From the NCBI RefSeq assembly GCF_000182565.1, contig NW_015971538.1, positions 837,736-901,735 on the forward strand: a stretch of DNA of 64,000 nt, read 5' to 3'. The translations under genes and the position numbers were made by a program. The DNA comes from Spizellomyces punctatus DAOM BR117 (Eukaryota; Chytridiomycota; Chytridiomycetes; Spizellomycetales; Spizellomycetaceae). Shown here one piece after another: positions 11,579-22,521 of the stretch. Each line of letters opens with the position of its first letter. Positions within the stretch are counted from its first letter, which is position 1. Under the pieces are notes generated by a model. It saw only the letters and a list, made by a program, of their open reading frames with translations. It was not told the DNA's origin and did not search any database.

Positions 11579-12444
11579 CTGTGTTTCTGGCTGACCTAGA
11601 CAGAGCCGTAGGAGAAAGGTTGGCCCACTTTTGCCTCTACTGAGTCAGCACTTAGGTAACGCGTCGCGTCCGAGGAAAGTCTTCGATATTTGGCTGCTGC
11701 AGTAGGCAGGTTATGAGAATGTAAATATCTCGAATTGGAGTCGTTTTTACGTATGGACTTCACATTTTGGGTCTCCATCGACGACGCTACATGTGGGTCT
11801 GCCCCTTGGAATGCAGGACGATATCAGATTTTGTTGATTTTAAAACGTCCTATCGCGGAAGATCTGAAATACAGTAGGTATCATGATCATCCGTCAACGT
11901 CCATCGGCAGTTTCGTTGACAATTGCACTTTTCATGACGGTAAGCAACCCAAAGGAAAAAAAAACTTGGCTTTTATCGATTCCTGCTATGCTTTAAACCA
12001 ATTGTTATCATGCTAATACTGGGTGGCACGAGACAGCGTTATTTGCTTAGTTATGATACAGTTACGGAGAGATAGCGGGAGCAGAAACTCCTGTCCATCC
12101 ATAAAATGCACTGACGTTTTACTGGCCTCAGTTCATCTCTTGCACCAAGAAGCATAAATATGTTCGACTGGTTTGATCACTTCTCACTAAATATCCGCAA
12201 CAGCAATAAGAATCACTTTTCCGTCCAAAAGATCAATTCAATGTACGCTGTTCCCTCGCTCTCATGTATGTTCCAGCTCCATCTCCACAATTTTAACAGT
12301 CCTCGTATCTTGTTGATGCTCGCCTGGAACACCATGAGTGGTCGCAATACATTTTCGAACCGGTTTCATAATTCAATCCATTAATGGAGCCTGAATTCCT
12401 GTTTGTTATTGCCCATAGCACGCTAGATCTTGTTCATGCAAAGA
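11579..12444. other. Intergenic region, no gene recognised
   Basis: This 866-bp divergent gap lies between Chibby and the NR2C2AP-like gene. Short open frames exist (11596-11778 minus, 11735-12016 plus, 12160-12384 plus), but none has a recognisable motif, and none joins convincingly to either neighbour. An ACGCGT hexamer occurs near 11658. It could hold 5' untranslated exons. Confidence 0.4.
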
Positions 12445-12954
12445 ATGACCTCGGTCATTGACTCCCGAACAGCAATCCGGTGAGTATCGTGGGTCACCAG
12501 TCCCACTTTTCAGCTTGAGGTCTTACCCTCAGGCTCTAGAGTCAGCTCAACTCTCAACCGAGATGTCAAGGCGTACGGAAAACATTTCTTGACCGATGGT
12601 AACGATGAAACATGCTGGAATTCCGACCAAGGGACACCGCAGTACATTTCCATGGACTTTTCGCCGCGGAGTGTATTGGTCTCCGAACTGCGTATTATGT
12701 TCCAAGGCGGGTTTGCCGGAAAGGAATGCAAATTGGTTGGCGTGGCGGATCATAGGCGGCCAGAAGAAGAGCAGTGGGAAGACTTGCTAAATTTCTACCC
12801 AGAGGATAGCAACAGCTTGCAGGTATTTCCAATAAAGGAAGGTGCGAGTAAGCAGCCGTGGAGGAAATTGAGGGTTATCTTCTTGAACAGTACCGATTTT
12901 TATGGTAGGGTTACCATATATCGATTAGAAGTTGTAGGGGAGGCAAATGGCTGA
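12445..12954 (+). CDS. NR2C2AP (TRA16)-like F5/8C discoidin-fold protein
   Basis: Small protein with a galactose-binding-like (F5/8 type C) fold, named for human nuclear receptor 2C2-associated protein; its role in fungi is unknown. The main exon reads SRVSSTLNRDVKAYGKHFL, GNDETCWNSDQGTPQYISMD, SELRIMFQGGFAGKECKLVG, then LLNFYPEDSNSLQVFPI and STDFYGRVTIYRLEVVGE before the stop at 12954. The order SRVSS-LNR, ETCWNSDQG, FQGGF, FYPED-NSLQ-FPI and DF-GRV-IY matches the human protein closely. The first exon is probably MTS... at 12445 with a roughly 60-nt intron, but the donor is non-consensus, so the N-terminus is provisional. Confidence 0.82.
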
Positions 12955-13105
12955 ACTGTAGGTGCCATGTGCTGGCCACTGTACCATACTGTAGATCAGA
13001 GGGTAGATTCCTCAAGAAGGATGACAAAGACAAGAGAATATTATATATATGCTGATATTTCATTACACTGGCTGTCCAAGCAATGTGATATAGAGCAGAT
13101 TTTGA

Positions 13106-14460
13106 TCACGTAAAATCCATTTCTTCGCCAAGAGACTTTTTCACTCGCAAAAGGAGAGTGGTCTTCCAACTGTCAAGTTTCGTCAGTCGATCCCAGTCCG
13201 CTACAACATCCGTGAAAGCTTGAACATCTTGCGCCTCAAGGGCCTCCACCAGGGCCTACAAAAAGCATAAATAGGAATATGAAGGCGGAGTTTTGAGAAA
13301 CATCGCAATACCTTTAAGAAATTGCACTCTCGAGTTTGCGCAAATGTTACGTCAAGATTTTGGTATCGTTCCAGTGCTTGTCGAGCCCTGACAAAGTCCT
13401 AACACGAAAGCACTTAACTTGGCACGATATCCTGCGCGGACGAAATAGGCCATACTTGTGTGCACAAATAGCATAGTCCAGCCTTCAAAAAGTACTCTCT
13501 CAGCGAAAAACGCGTCAACTGGTTGTCCATGCTGTTGGTGGCTACTTGCTCGAATTTCTCGATAGCCTTGTCATATTGTTCAATCTGCGCGGCAAACGTG
13601 CCGACTTTTAGTAGACACCCATTTGCTTGACTGGATAGGTGGGCGTTAGTTATAAAACTGATTGACGCTAATCTTCCATATTTTGGCTAGACGTACGCAT
13701 TTGAGTCCTCCCCATGGTACCACTCAGCGGCCATTTCGTACGCATGCATCGCCTTTTCGAAATCAGCTAGATCCGTTTCATATATCTCTGCTATTTGCTT
13801 TTGGTTGTTTGCAGCAGCTTGAAATCGGCCACGCTCCGTCAGAATCTCTACAGCCTGTTGAAGGGCATTTACAGCATCTTTGTACTTGAGGTTAGCAAAA
13901 GAGGCACTATAGAGGACTACAAAATATGCAAAATAACGCCACCTTGAGGGCTATTCTTTTTGAAGCACTTTGCTGCATTCATATAAGATGACGATGCTTC
14001 ATCTCGTTCATTCATTCGATTCAGGACATTCGCTTGGGCTATGAAGGCGTCTCCAGCTTCCTTCCCTGGTTGCAACGTTGTAGAGGGTACGTTAGCAAGG
14101 CCCCGCGTTTACACAATGCTATACTAACAATCCTATCGATATGATACGTATGCAGCTCACTGAAGGTAATACCAGGACAGGCTTTACGCTGCAGAGCATA
14201 CCAACACCCATTGTCCCGCTAACTTGTCCACCTCCTTGATATATTAGGAAAATGCCATCCCCCTTTCCAAAGGAATCGTTTCCAGACCCAGCCAAACTCT
14301 TTCCAAGCTTACATTTCTTTGCCAATTTGAAAGCATTAGCGGCTTTGCCGTACAAGTCAGCGGCATCATCTAACTTGTTGTTGCCGAACCATCCCTTATA
14401 TGAAGCCTTCTTGTCAGCCTCGGTAATGAGCGTTCGGCCCTCGCGTTCAAAATTGGACAT
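13106..14460 (-). CDS. SEC17: Alpha-SNAP, vesicle-fusion adaptor
   Basis: Soluble NSF attachment protein; recruits Sec18/NSF to cis-SNARE complexes so they can be disassembled after membrane fusion. It starts at 14460 with EADKKASYKGWFGNNKLDDA, then ADLYGKAANAFKLAKK. Later exons on the minus strand contain NVLNRMNERDEASSSYMNAA and other TPR-like helices. The C-terminal exon reads LDSWKTTLLLRVKKSLGEEM and ends at 13106-13108. The LDSWKTTLLLR ending is the SNAP signature needed to stimulate NSF ATPase. The gene has many short introns, all coding the same helical-repeat protein of about 290 residues. It converges on the NR2C2AP-like gene and diverges from VPS60. Confidence 0.9.
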
Positions 14461-15093
14461 TCCCTAGCTATGTTGCGTCGAGTTATGAGTGCGATGGGAA
14501 GACGGATTGCCGTGGTGTTGTGTAAGTGGGTAGTCCTGAATCCAGGCGTAATATCATGGCTTAGCGCTTCTCACGTAATCATCATGCCAACCAGATTCGC
14601 ACATGCGGCGTGCACTGACTCTCAACACTGACTTTTATAGCCCGCCCTCAAGGCGAATAAACGATACGAAACAATAGGAGATATATGGATGTGAGCAGTG
14701 ACAAACACACATTGTATGCCTGTACATATTCGACACTGATTAATTTTGCTCGTCAGTGCAGCTATTGCAATATCAGTATCATGAAGGATGAATAGGGTTG
14801 GGAGAGCATTGGCAAAATATCTACTTGAATATGGGCATTCTCTTGCTGCGATTAACCACGGCTGAGTCCACCATAAAGCACACATCTGACATACACTCAG
14901 TTGGGATGTTCGATGCAAAGGATGACAGTTCACGTGACTCATTCTCACGAGCTTGATAATACTAGCCAGAATAGTAGCAGCCTTCCACGCCAAGAACGCT
15001 GCCACAAACAACCATCACACCTGAACCATCTCAACTACCAGCCTTTGCACGTCACTTACTTCCAACAACTTTGCGACAAAGGACACACTAGCC
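14461..15093. other. Intergenic between SEC17 and VPS60
   Basis: This 633-bp divergent gap should hold both promoters. A 129-codon minus-strand open frame (14622-15011) is hydrophobic and Cys-rich with no family resemblance, and I treat it as chance. I see no repeats or RNA genes. Confidence 0.45.
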
Positions 15094-16268
15094 ATGAACC
15101 GTATCTTTGGGACTGGCAAACCAAAGGCCCCAAAGCCAACCATCGGCGATGCCATCAACTCCGTACGTACTGCTGTCATTGAGCCGAAAGTGAACATGGG
15201 CTTCATGTGTAGCATTTGACCATTGAATACATTGACATTGCAGACAGATGCAAGGGCGGACTCGGTAGAAGTTAAGATAAAGAAACTGGACGCGGAGTTG
15301 ATGAAGTACAAAGATCAAATGAAGAAAATGCGCGAAGGTCCAGCGAAAAACTCCGTAAAGCAGAAAGCAATGAGAATATTGAAGCAAAAGAAACTGTAAG
15401 TAGCAAGTGAGCTCGCGGGTATATGGTCCGATCAGGGGTTGTGCTGATCTGCTGGTGGCACTTGCATGCCTGGTCTTACGCTTAGCTTCCCTCTTGGGCA
15501 GTTACGAAGGTCAGCGAGATCAACTCATGCAACAGTCTTTCAATATGGAACAAGGTATGCACTACCTCGTGCTTCATTCACAGTACATCTCATGGAATTG
15601 TGTCAGGAAATATGGCATTGGATAATCTGAAAAATACCCTGGTGACTGTCGATGCTATGAAGTTGGCAAATAAGGAACTGCGAGGGCAGTACAAAAAGGT
15701 TAACCTTGACAAGATTGAAGTATGTATACGAACAGTGTACTGGAGCAAATGCACGCGTTATTCCTAATGACTCCCATTGTTATAGAAAATACAAGATGAG
15801 ATGGAGGACCTGTTGGAACAGGCCAACGACATCCAAGAGACAATGGCTCGCTCGTATGGGCTGCCCGAGGGTATTGATGAGGATGATCTAGAAGCAGGTA
15901 AGAAGGCACGCCAGAAACTTGTTTGTTTTGATGTAGAGCTAATACATGGCAATATTAGAATTGGAAGCACTTGGAGATGAGCTCATCGAAGATGAAGCAG
16001 AACCTTCGTATCTGCAGGAGCCAACTTACGCTCCTGAAATGCCAAACGCATCAACCGAAGAACCGGCCCTGGTGAGTGGAGCACTGAAAGGTGATGGTGA
16101 TTATCCAGGGCTAACAAGTTGTGTGACCCATCATTCAGAATGGTGTGGAAATGGACGAATATGGTAGGAATATTGACAGTATGATATCCATTTCTTTGGT
16201 AGCATAATACTTATCTGCGGCTATTTGATACAGGTCTTCCTCGTGCACCAGCGAAACTCAATGCGTGA
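15094..16268 (+). CDS. VPS60: ESCRT-III-associated protein VPS60/CHMP5
   Basis: Snf7-family protein that binds the Vta1/LIP5-Vps4 machinery during multivesicular body formation. The start [20 protein letters not shown] at 15094 is the canonical CHMP5 opening. The spliced chain continues [20 protein letters not shown]-like sequence, [98 protein letters not shown] and [13 protein letters not shown]. The end is RAPAKLNA at 16268. Heptad-rich helices and an acidic C-terminal helix are as expected, and the length is close to the usual 220 residues. DRC4 follows in tandem. Confidence 0.93.
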
Positions 16269-16520
16269 ATCACATATCTCTCCCCGCAGTCCAGTGATGT
16301 ATTCTATATTTAGATCAGATTATGTAAGCATGAGTAATCATGGTCAGCACGTCGGAAATTAGCACTCTCTGAGATTTAGTGAATTGCGCAATGTTTGAAT
16401 GTACAAGTTGATTTACAAATACGAAGGTTTTAAACAAAGAGTCTAGTTTTTCTCGAGTATTTCATTACGCGCTTGCCCGGTCCGCTGACTGCCAGCTTCA
16501 GGCATCAGTAATCGAGTAAA

Positions 16521-18352
16521 ATGGTGAGCTTCAACGCGCTCATAGCCCATGCTGAAAGTCAAGCAAGTCGTTTCCCTTATCGTTGTAGACGTTTGGTTTC
16601 ATCATGTAGTCAGCAAAAGCCCGAAAATCTGCTCCCGGATCTTCCGCCGGCTCTCGAAGCGGCACTGCCAAATCAAAGCGGGATGCAAAGTCGGCCAAAG
16701 GCAAGGGGACTGAGGAAGGAGGGGAGGGGGGAAAATCCAAGGGCGATCTCGAAGCCGACCTCAAGAAGCTGACGGATGAGCTCACTGCCGAGAGGGAAGA
16801 GAGGAATTACTTTCAGCTAGAGAGGGTAAGGCCTCGACGGTGATATCATGGCATCGTACAGTATAATTTATTACTTACCGGACAGGACAAAGTAATGTCA
16901 TTCTGGGATATTACTAAAAATGAGCTGTCGCAAATCAAATCGGAGCTTCTTAACAAGGATCGGGAGCTGGAGGAGCTGGAGGAGAAACATCAAGTTGAAA
17001 TTAAAGTGAGTAGTGCAAACCGGCACTTGGTGTCAAGTCAATAGTACGAAGCGCTGGATCTCAACAAGGATTTTTTGCTTATAGGTGTATAAACAAAAAG
17101 TGAAGCATCTACTATATGAATACCAAAACAACGTCGCCCATCTCCAAGCGGATTCCGAAAAAGCTCTGCAACTAGATCAAGAAGACCACCTCAATCGTGA
17201 ACAACAGCTAAAACGAGATAAGCGCGCCCTCAAGCTAGAGTTAAAGGAATTTGAGCTTTCCCACGAAGATATCATAAAGAATCTAAAACAAAAGCATGAC
17301 GAGGAGATCACAAAGATGAGAAACGACTTTGAACGACGGGCCAGGGAACTGCACGGCAAATATGAAAAGAAGATGAAGGTCGTTCGGGATGAGTTAGAGT
17401 TGAAACGGAAGAATGAGATCCATGAGATTGAAGAGCGAAAGAATGGACAGATTAATGCGCTAATGAAGAACCATGATAAAGCCTTCGGAGAGATCAAGAA
17501 CTACTACAATGATATCACTTTGAACAATCTGGCGTTAATCAATTCGTTAAAGGTATGACACCAAATGATGCTAGATTCCTATCAAAGTACCGTCAAATAA
17601 CAATTGGAAAAACAGGAACAAGTCGAGGACATGAAAAAGAAGGAAGAGCGCAATGAGAAACAAATGGCCGACATTGCATCCGAGAACAAGCGTCTCTCTG
17701 AACCTCTTCAAGCAGCCCTCTCCGAGTGCGAGAGTCTCAAACGTCAACTGCAGAACTATGAAAAAGACAAGCAATCCCTTCGCGACACCAAAGCACGCCT
17801 CAAGGTCTTAGAGGATCGGCACAAGGCGTTGTCTTGGGAACACGAAGTGCTCGAACAGCGATTCGAGCAAGTCCAAAAGGAGCGGGATGAGCTCTACGAA
17901 GGATTTGTCGATAGAATTGTGAGCGTACAACAAAAGACTGGATTCAAGAATTTGGTATTGGAAAAGAAAGTAGAGTCTTTGAAGGAAATGGTGGAGAAGC
18001 GGGATCTTCAGGTGAATGAAATCCTAAAAGCTACAAATCTCGAGCCGGGAGCAATGGCAGGCCTGACTAGGAGACTGGAGGAGGTCCTTGATGCCAAAAA
18101 CAGGCAGATTAAAGAGCTCCAGTATGATCTGGCAAAGGTCACCAAGGTATGCTGGATGGCAGCAACCTATTCCCACTGGGCAGACCCTCTCTTAACCTTG
18201 TCATCTTTTTGCAGGCTCACAATGACATGATACGAACATATGAAGCCAAGCTCACAGAATTCTCAATACCAGTTGAGGAACTTGGGTTCAAACCTTTGAT
18301 GATGTCCACAGGAGCGACATCGAATCCCGCTGGTCTAGTAGCGGCTCAATAA
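16521..18352 (+). CDS. DRC4: Dynein regulatory complex subunit 4 (GAS8)
   Basis: Microtubule-binding coiled-coil scaffold of the nexin-dynein regulatory complex; a marker of motile flagella. Conserved segments: [120 protein letters not shown] and [20 protein letters not shown]. It ends GLVAAQ at 18352. The best start is an exon containing only ATG (16521-16523), followed by an 86-nt intron and then [14 protein letters not shown] from 16610. Reading through the intron instead meets a stop (TAG at 16607). The N-terminal stretch is Lys/Ser/Gly-rich, like other DRC4 proteins. Confidence 0.93.
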
Positions 18353-18919
18353 TTGATGCTGGGTACTTTTTGGTCACTGTATCCTGCCTATCTGTTACTT
18401 TCTACCATCCCCAATAAATGTGACATACTCTTGGCTGTTGTGTGTGTGTGGTGTTGGATGCGAATTGCCAAATGGATTTGCAAATGACGACGACGAGAAA
18501 CGACGCGCCCCCGCATTTGACGCTTTCCCATTCTTTGGGTGTGGCTTGATTTGTACTCATTAGGGGAATTTGCCGGAGCGACGAAATCTTTGACTTTTGA
18601 AATTCCATTATTTCGACGATTCAGCTTTGCATGTTCATGCACGCCTTCAACCCGCTGGAGGGAATAAAGCATTTAGGATCCCCACAAACCGCACCCCTGG
18701 AGCACGCAACCCAAAACGCCTCGCCTTTCTTTCTTCTTTCAGAGTGTCGCTATTTTTAGGACCTTGACGGTCGCAAAGTTATTCATAGCACATCGCCGTT
18801 GACATTACCGTTAGCCAACAGTCGACTGGGAAACTGCAAGAGTAGTGTGTTCAAAACCTGAGCTTGCTCGACTCACCCTCTTTTCTTACACCTACGCTTC
18901 TTTTGTTGTGAAGGAGAGC
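18353..18919. other. Intergenic with short GT repeat
   Basis: This 567-bp gap separates the tandem genes DRC4 and the C-terminally anchored membrane protein. It contains a short TG-rich run near 18436-18452. Minus-strand open stretches here lack family features. It presumably holds the DRC4 terminator and the next promoter. Confidence 0.45.
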
Positions 18920-21079
18920 ATGCCTCAACCGTACATTCGCATCCCGAGCGTAGAAGAGTCAACAGACACACCTCTCTCGCTGGCTATATCCGTCGAGAGT
19001 CCAACACCACCTACAGACCACCACTCTATAACGATCCAAACCCCGTTTATAAAGATATCGCCCACGAAAACACCCGCGAGCCCTTGTGACTATGATTACT
19101 TGTCAGACGAGGAAGGTTGCATGTCGCCTTTTGGCATACAACATGAACAGCCAAAATTTATCAAAATGGTGGGGGCACCAAAGCCGTCATCGTCCGGCGA
19201 GGAGCCGCTCGAACTAGATCCCCTCACCGGGGCTCCTATCAAACCAACGCCGTCTTCAGTCGTCAACGCGGTAGACCATGAAAATGTTCTCGTGGATGTG
19301 TTGGAAGCTCAGAATGAGGATCCATTTACTCTGGAGCCGTTTGACTCATTGATTCAAATGCATATGGAGAAGGACAAGGATTTTATTATAGCACGAGTGA
19401 CAACTGTGGATCCCAACGATGAAACCAGGTTCTACTATAGTTACTATGCGGCACACCATATCAATAAGGTGTTATTCAGGACGCAGCCTGAAGAGGGATT
19501 GCTGCACAGAATGAAGGCGAAGAATGTAAGTTGCGTACTTTTGCGTCCCATCATCCGGGTTGCGGAGGTCTTACTGCCACTTTCATATAGCCGTTGAACA
19601 ACATGACAATTGTTGGAGATGTGCATTATTTCGTAGTATCTGCAGCCGCTATGAGAGCTCAAAACAACGCCATAACTCCCGGAAGAAGTTCGTTTGATTC
19701 CATCCGCTCCGTCAACTCCATACGTTCCATATCTTCCATTCGCTCTGTAAACTCTATTCGAAGCATGATGTCAGTCTTCTCCACAGCTTCTGTCTCATCT
19801 ACAGGGTCCGGAAGGCGGGAATTTGATCGTTTTCGACGACGACCTCCACGAGCAAAGAGTACATCTGTATCGGTTCATGAGAGCGACGGAGGAAAGGCAG
19901 GGTTGGGGAGGTTTCTGGGGATTGGACAGCATGGTGTCCGAAAGCGAACGCTCCATCTCATCATGCGACCTGATGCGTTTGAGAATGTGGTCGAAGAGGT
20001 CGTGCCGTTGACAGAAGAAGAAGGTGGCAAGGGCAAAGGCATTAACGGTAAAGGCGTCTTTGTACGAGGGAAGATACGGCCTCTGTCAGCGGAATCGGGT
20101 AGGAAGGTGAAGGAAGATCCACCTGAGGGGCGACGGAGCCGGAGGAATTCTATGGATGACGCATTTGCCGAAGGAGATGGCATCAAGATGGGCACACGGG
20201 TATCGTCCTCAAGACAGGAAGATGACCGGTCATCTGAAGGACGCTCATCATTGGACGGCGGTGCACACGCTGGAACAGCCAACTACCGTGTTGGTAGCAC
20301 GACCCCAAAAATTCACAGAAGGGTGCGCTCGATCAGTTTTTCCAACGAGCATCATGGCGTGTTAAACTTGCAAGATTGGATAAAGATGCACTCTGAGGAC
20401 GATAAAGTCTCGCCCTCGGGCCCTGTCAATGGAAGGGAGTCGAACAATGGTGCATCCAGTAATAAAACCGCTATTCAGCGCCTCCGATCAACAAATGGAC
20501 ATACCTCACATACAGCCCCTTCCTCAAGCCGACGACAACATTCCCCGCCACCGCGCCAGCAACGTCGGACGCGCACTCCCCTTTTGGAACAAGCCTTGTC
20601 CCCCACATCTCCCTCCATTCCCGAGCCCTTTTACTTTGTCGCAAAATTCTACGCAACCGACGACGATTTCTTAATGAAGGCAGCCGTCAGAGCATATTTC
20701 AAAGAGAATGCTCTGGATACATCTGATGCAGTTTTGTTCACAATTCCGTCCAGCAGAGACGAGAATGAAGTATTGGAAGGAACAGAAGACCATCCCGCCT
20801 TGATGGGTTTTGTGTATGCCGTGAGCGAAGAGGATGAGGAAGGAGGATGGCTTGGACGCAGTAGCGGAGGCTCAAGAGGGCTCAAATGGATATTGCTCTG
20901 TTACGTCGCCTTTGGGTTTTTGTTGATCAAGTTCGTTGGTAAGTGTTTGTTAGATCAGAAATTTGATGGTAAAACGGGTACTTGAACGCTGTCTTCTTCT
21001 AGTTCCGGACGCTTACGCATACATCATGGCCTTCCTTCTCATCTTCCTGCTCTGTCTGGTGATGATATTATGTTTGTGA
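18920..21079 (+). CDS. Unrecognised protein with two C-terminal membrane segments
   Basis: I do not recognise this family. From ATG 18920 (MPQPYIRIPSVEES) there is a disordered, Pro/Ser-rich N-terminus. A folded-looking region follows with DPFTLEPFDSLIQMHMEKDK, FIIARVTTVDPNDETRFYYS and KNPLNNMTIVGDVHYFVVSA (spanning an intron at about 19527-19591). Next is a Ser/Arg repeat (about 19700-19765) built from SIRSVN/SIRSIS units, then a long basic disordered part. A second conserved-looking block, PFYFVAKFYATDDDFLMKAA, precedes two closely spaced hydrophobic helices, WILLCYVAFGFLLIKFV and, after an intron, YIMAFLLIFLLCLVMILCL, ending at 21079. This suggests a large cytosolic part anchored in a membrane, perhaps the ER; function unknown. 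Confidence 0.75.
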
Positions 21080-21403
21080 GCAGACCTACTGTAGATAGAC
21101 CTAGTCGTACTTCAGGGTAGTACGTGCATGAAATCTCTTGACGTGTCCTCCCCAAGTGGTTAGCATGGTAGGGATAGATGGCTTTGGATGCCAACATACT
21201 GTATTATATCATGCCTTTGAGCGGAAATCATGAGCCTCATGTATAGATAATAAGCATTTTTGTTTGCTAAATAGTAATCGCTTTCGTTTTGTGTATCCAT
21301 TGCGTTGCCCGATCAATTTCCGTAGTATAATATATTATTCTAAAAAATATGTACACAAAAGGATTATGGTCTCGTGTATGTCGAGTGTGTAATGCCGGTG
21401 ATT
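21080..21403. other. Convergent AT-rich intergenic
   Basis: This 324-bp gap lies between the 3' ends of the membrane protein and SPC24. It is AT-rich (for example around 21325-21350), as expected for polyadenylation regions on both strands. No gene seen. Confidence 0.45.
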
Positions 21404-22311
21404 TCATGAACACATGTCCCACAACATGTTGGCATAGAAGTATCGCGAGAATTTGTCTTCAAACTCCAAAATCTGTATGTCATGTCGTGGATAACAACCT
21501 GAAAATACGTTATCAGCATCCGGTTGTCTTGTCGTCGTCAGGTCCAAGAGATTCAAAAGATACGTACGGACTTTACACTTGGTAAACTCGCCCGCATCAC
21601 TTCGCTGCAGCTCAATACCCAATGACCGGAAGAGCTCCAGTTTCAATCTACGTCGACACGGAAGGGTACGATGGTTAGTTTCAGCTCTGAGGCATAAGGA
21701 GGCTCGTCGTTTGGATCATACCGTTGTTCGGTGGGCGGCATTTCTGCCTCAGTGCGCTCTTCTCTTTCCAAGACGACAAGCTCGTTCTGTAGCTGTGATA
21801 ATTGACATTCGAGAGATGTACATAAATAATGGCGGGTTAAGGATCCCAACGAATGTAAACCAAATGCAAAGGCCGGCAGAACAGCAAAAGTGAAGGATAT
21901 TCTATGGTCGCATCAATGTCTGCAATGTTGCGGGCAACAGTATACTTTTCTCTATCCAACGTAACCATACGATCTGCATGTTGATGCACTTCGAGCTCGC
22001 GTTTTGGACGCTCCGCGTTCTCTTTTGCTAGCTGAAGCTGCCGACTCAAGGCTTTTCAAAGTTCATAAAATGGTCAAACGGGCCTTCAAGATCCTTCTGG
22101 CTGGGAAGGCACGGTGGTCCCTACCTTTGAGAGTTGCTCGAGCGTCCTCGGCCACTTTCGTCCGTTCATCCTCCGTTTTCCGCATCATGTCGTCAATGCT
22201 ACGAATCAGGGCGGCATCCTGCGAGGGGTTCATTCCTTCCATGAGGGTATATGCCAAGGCCCGCGGCTCATGAAAAGCCTGACTCATTTGCTGTGAATTT
22301 GCGGAAAGCAT
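21404..22311 (-). CDS. SPC24: Kinetochore NDC80-complex subunit SPC24
   Basis: Small inner subunit of the Ndc80 complex, linking kinetochores to spindle microtubules. Spliced from ATG 22311 (MLSANSQQMSQAF), it has an N-terminal helix (IRSIDDMMRKTEDERTKVAE) and a long coiled coil (RQLQLAKENAERPKRELEVH, IADIDATIE, LQNELVVLEREERTEAEMPP). The C-terminal globular part is LKLELFRSLGIELQRSDAGE, then TKCKV..., and ends DKFSRYFYANMLWDMCS. The LKL-LYRSLGI and SRYFYANxLWD motifs are typical of Spc24. The assignment rests mainly on these two motifs plus the N-terminal coiled coil. It is divergent from OST1 with about 210 bp between starts. Confidence 0.8.
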
Positions 22312-22521
22312 GGTGGTCACTTTGTTGGGTGGTGCTCGAGATCTGCCCGAAAGTTGGAGCGAACCTGAAGGACGCGTTATGGTAGACGTCCGGACTTTGT
22401 GACTGTGCCACTGACGTTACTCACTGCCTCTTGCCGCATTCGTTCGGTGGATGGTCGAAGATCGCGGCGGATGAGGCTTTCCCAATCAATTCCCGAAACG
22501 TTCTTGTCGTGCGCCGTCGGT

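Noticed and set aside
11596-11778. Upstream open frame METQNVKSIRKND as the Chibby N-terminus
   Set aside because: It ends in TAG just before the Chibby exon and does not splice in phase; MSTWENVKK at 11578 gives the normal Chibby length.
14622-15011. 129-codon hydrophobic minus-strand open frame between SEC17 and VPS60
   Set aside because: No conserved motif, and it would fill the only promoter space of VPS60.
19875-20282. 135-codon minus-strand open frame
   Set aside because: Shadow of the biased Arg/Ser codons in the membrane-protein exon.
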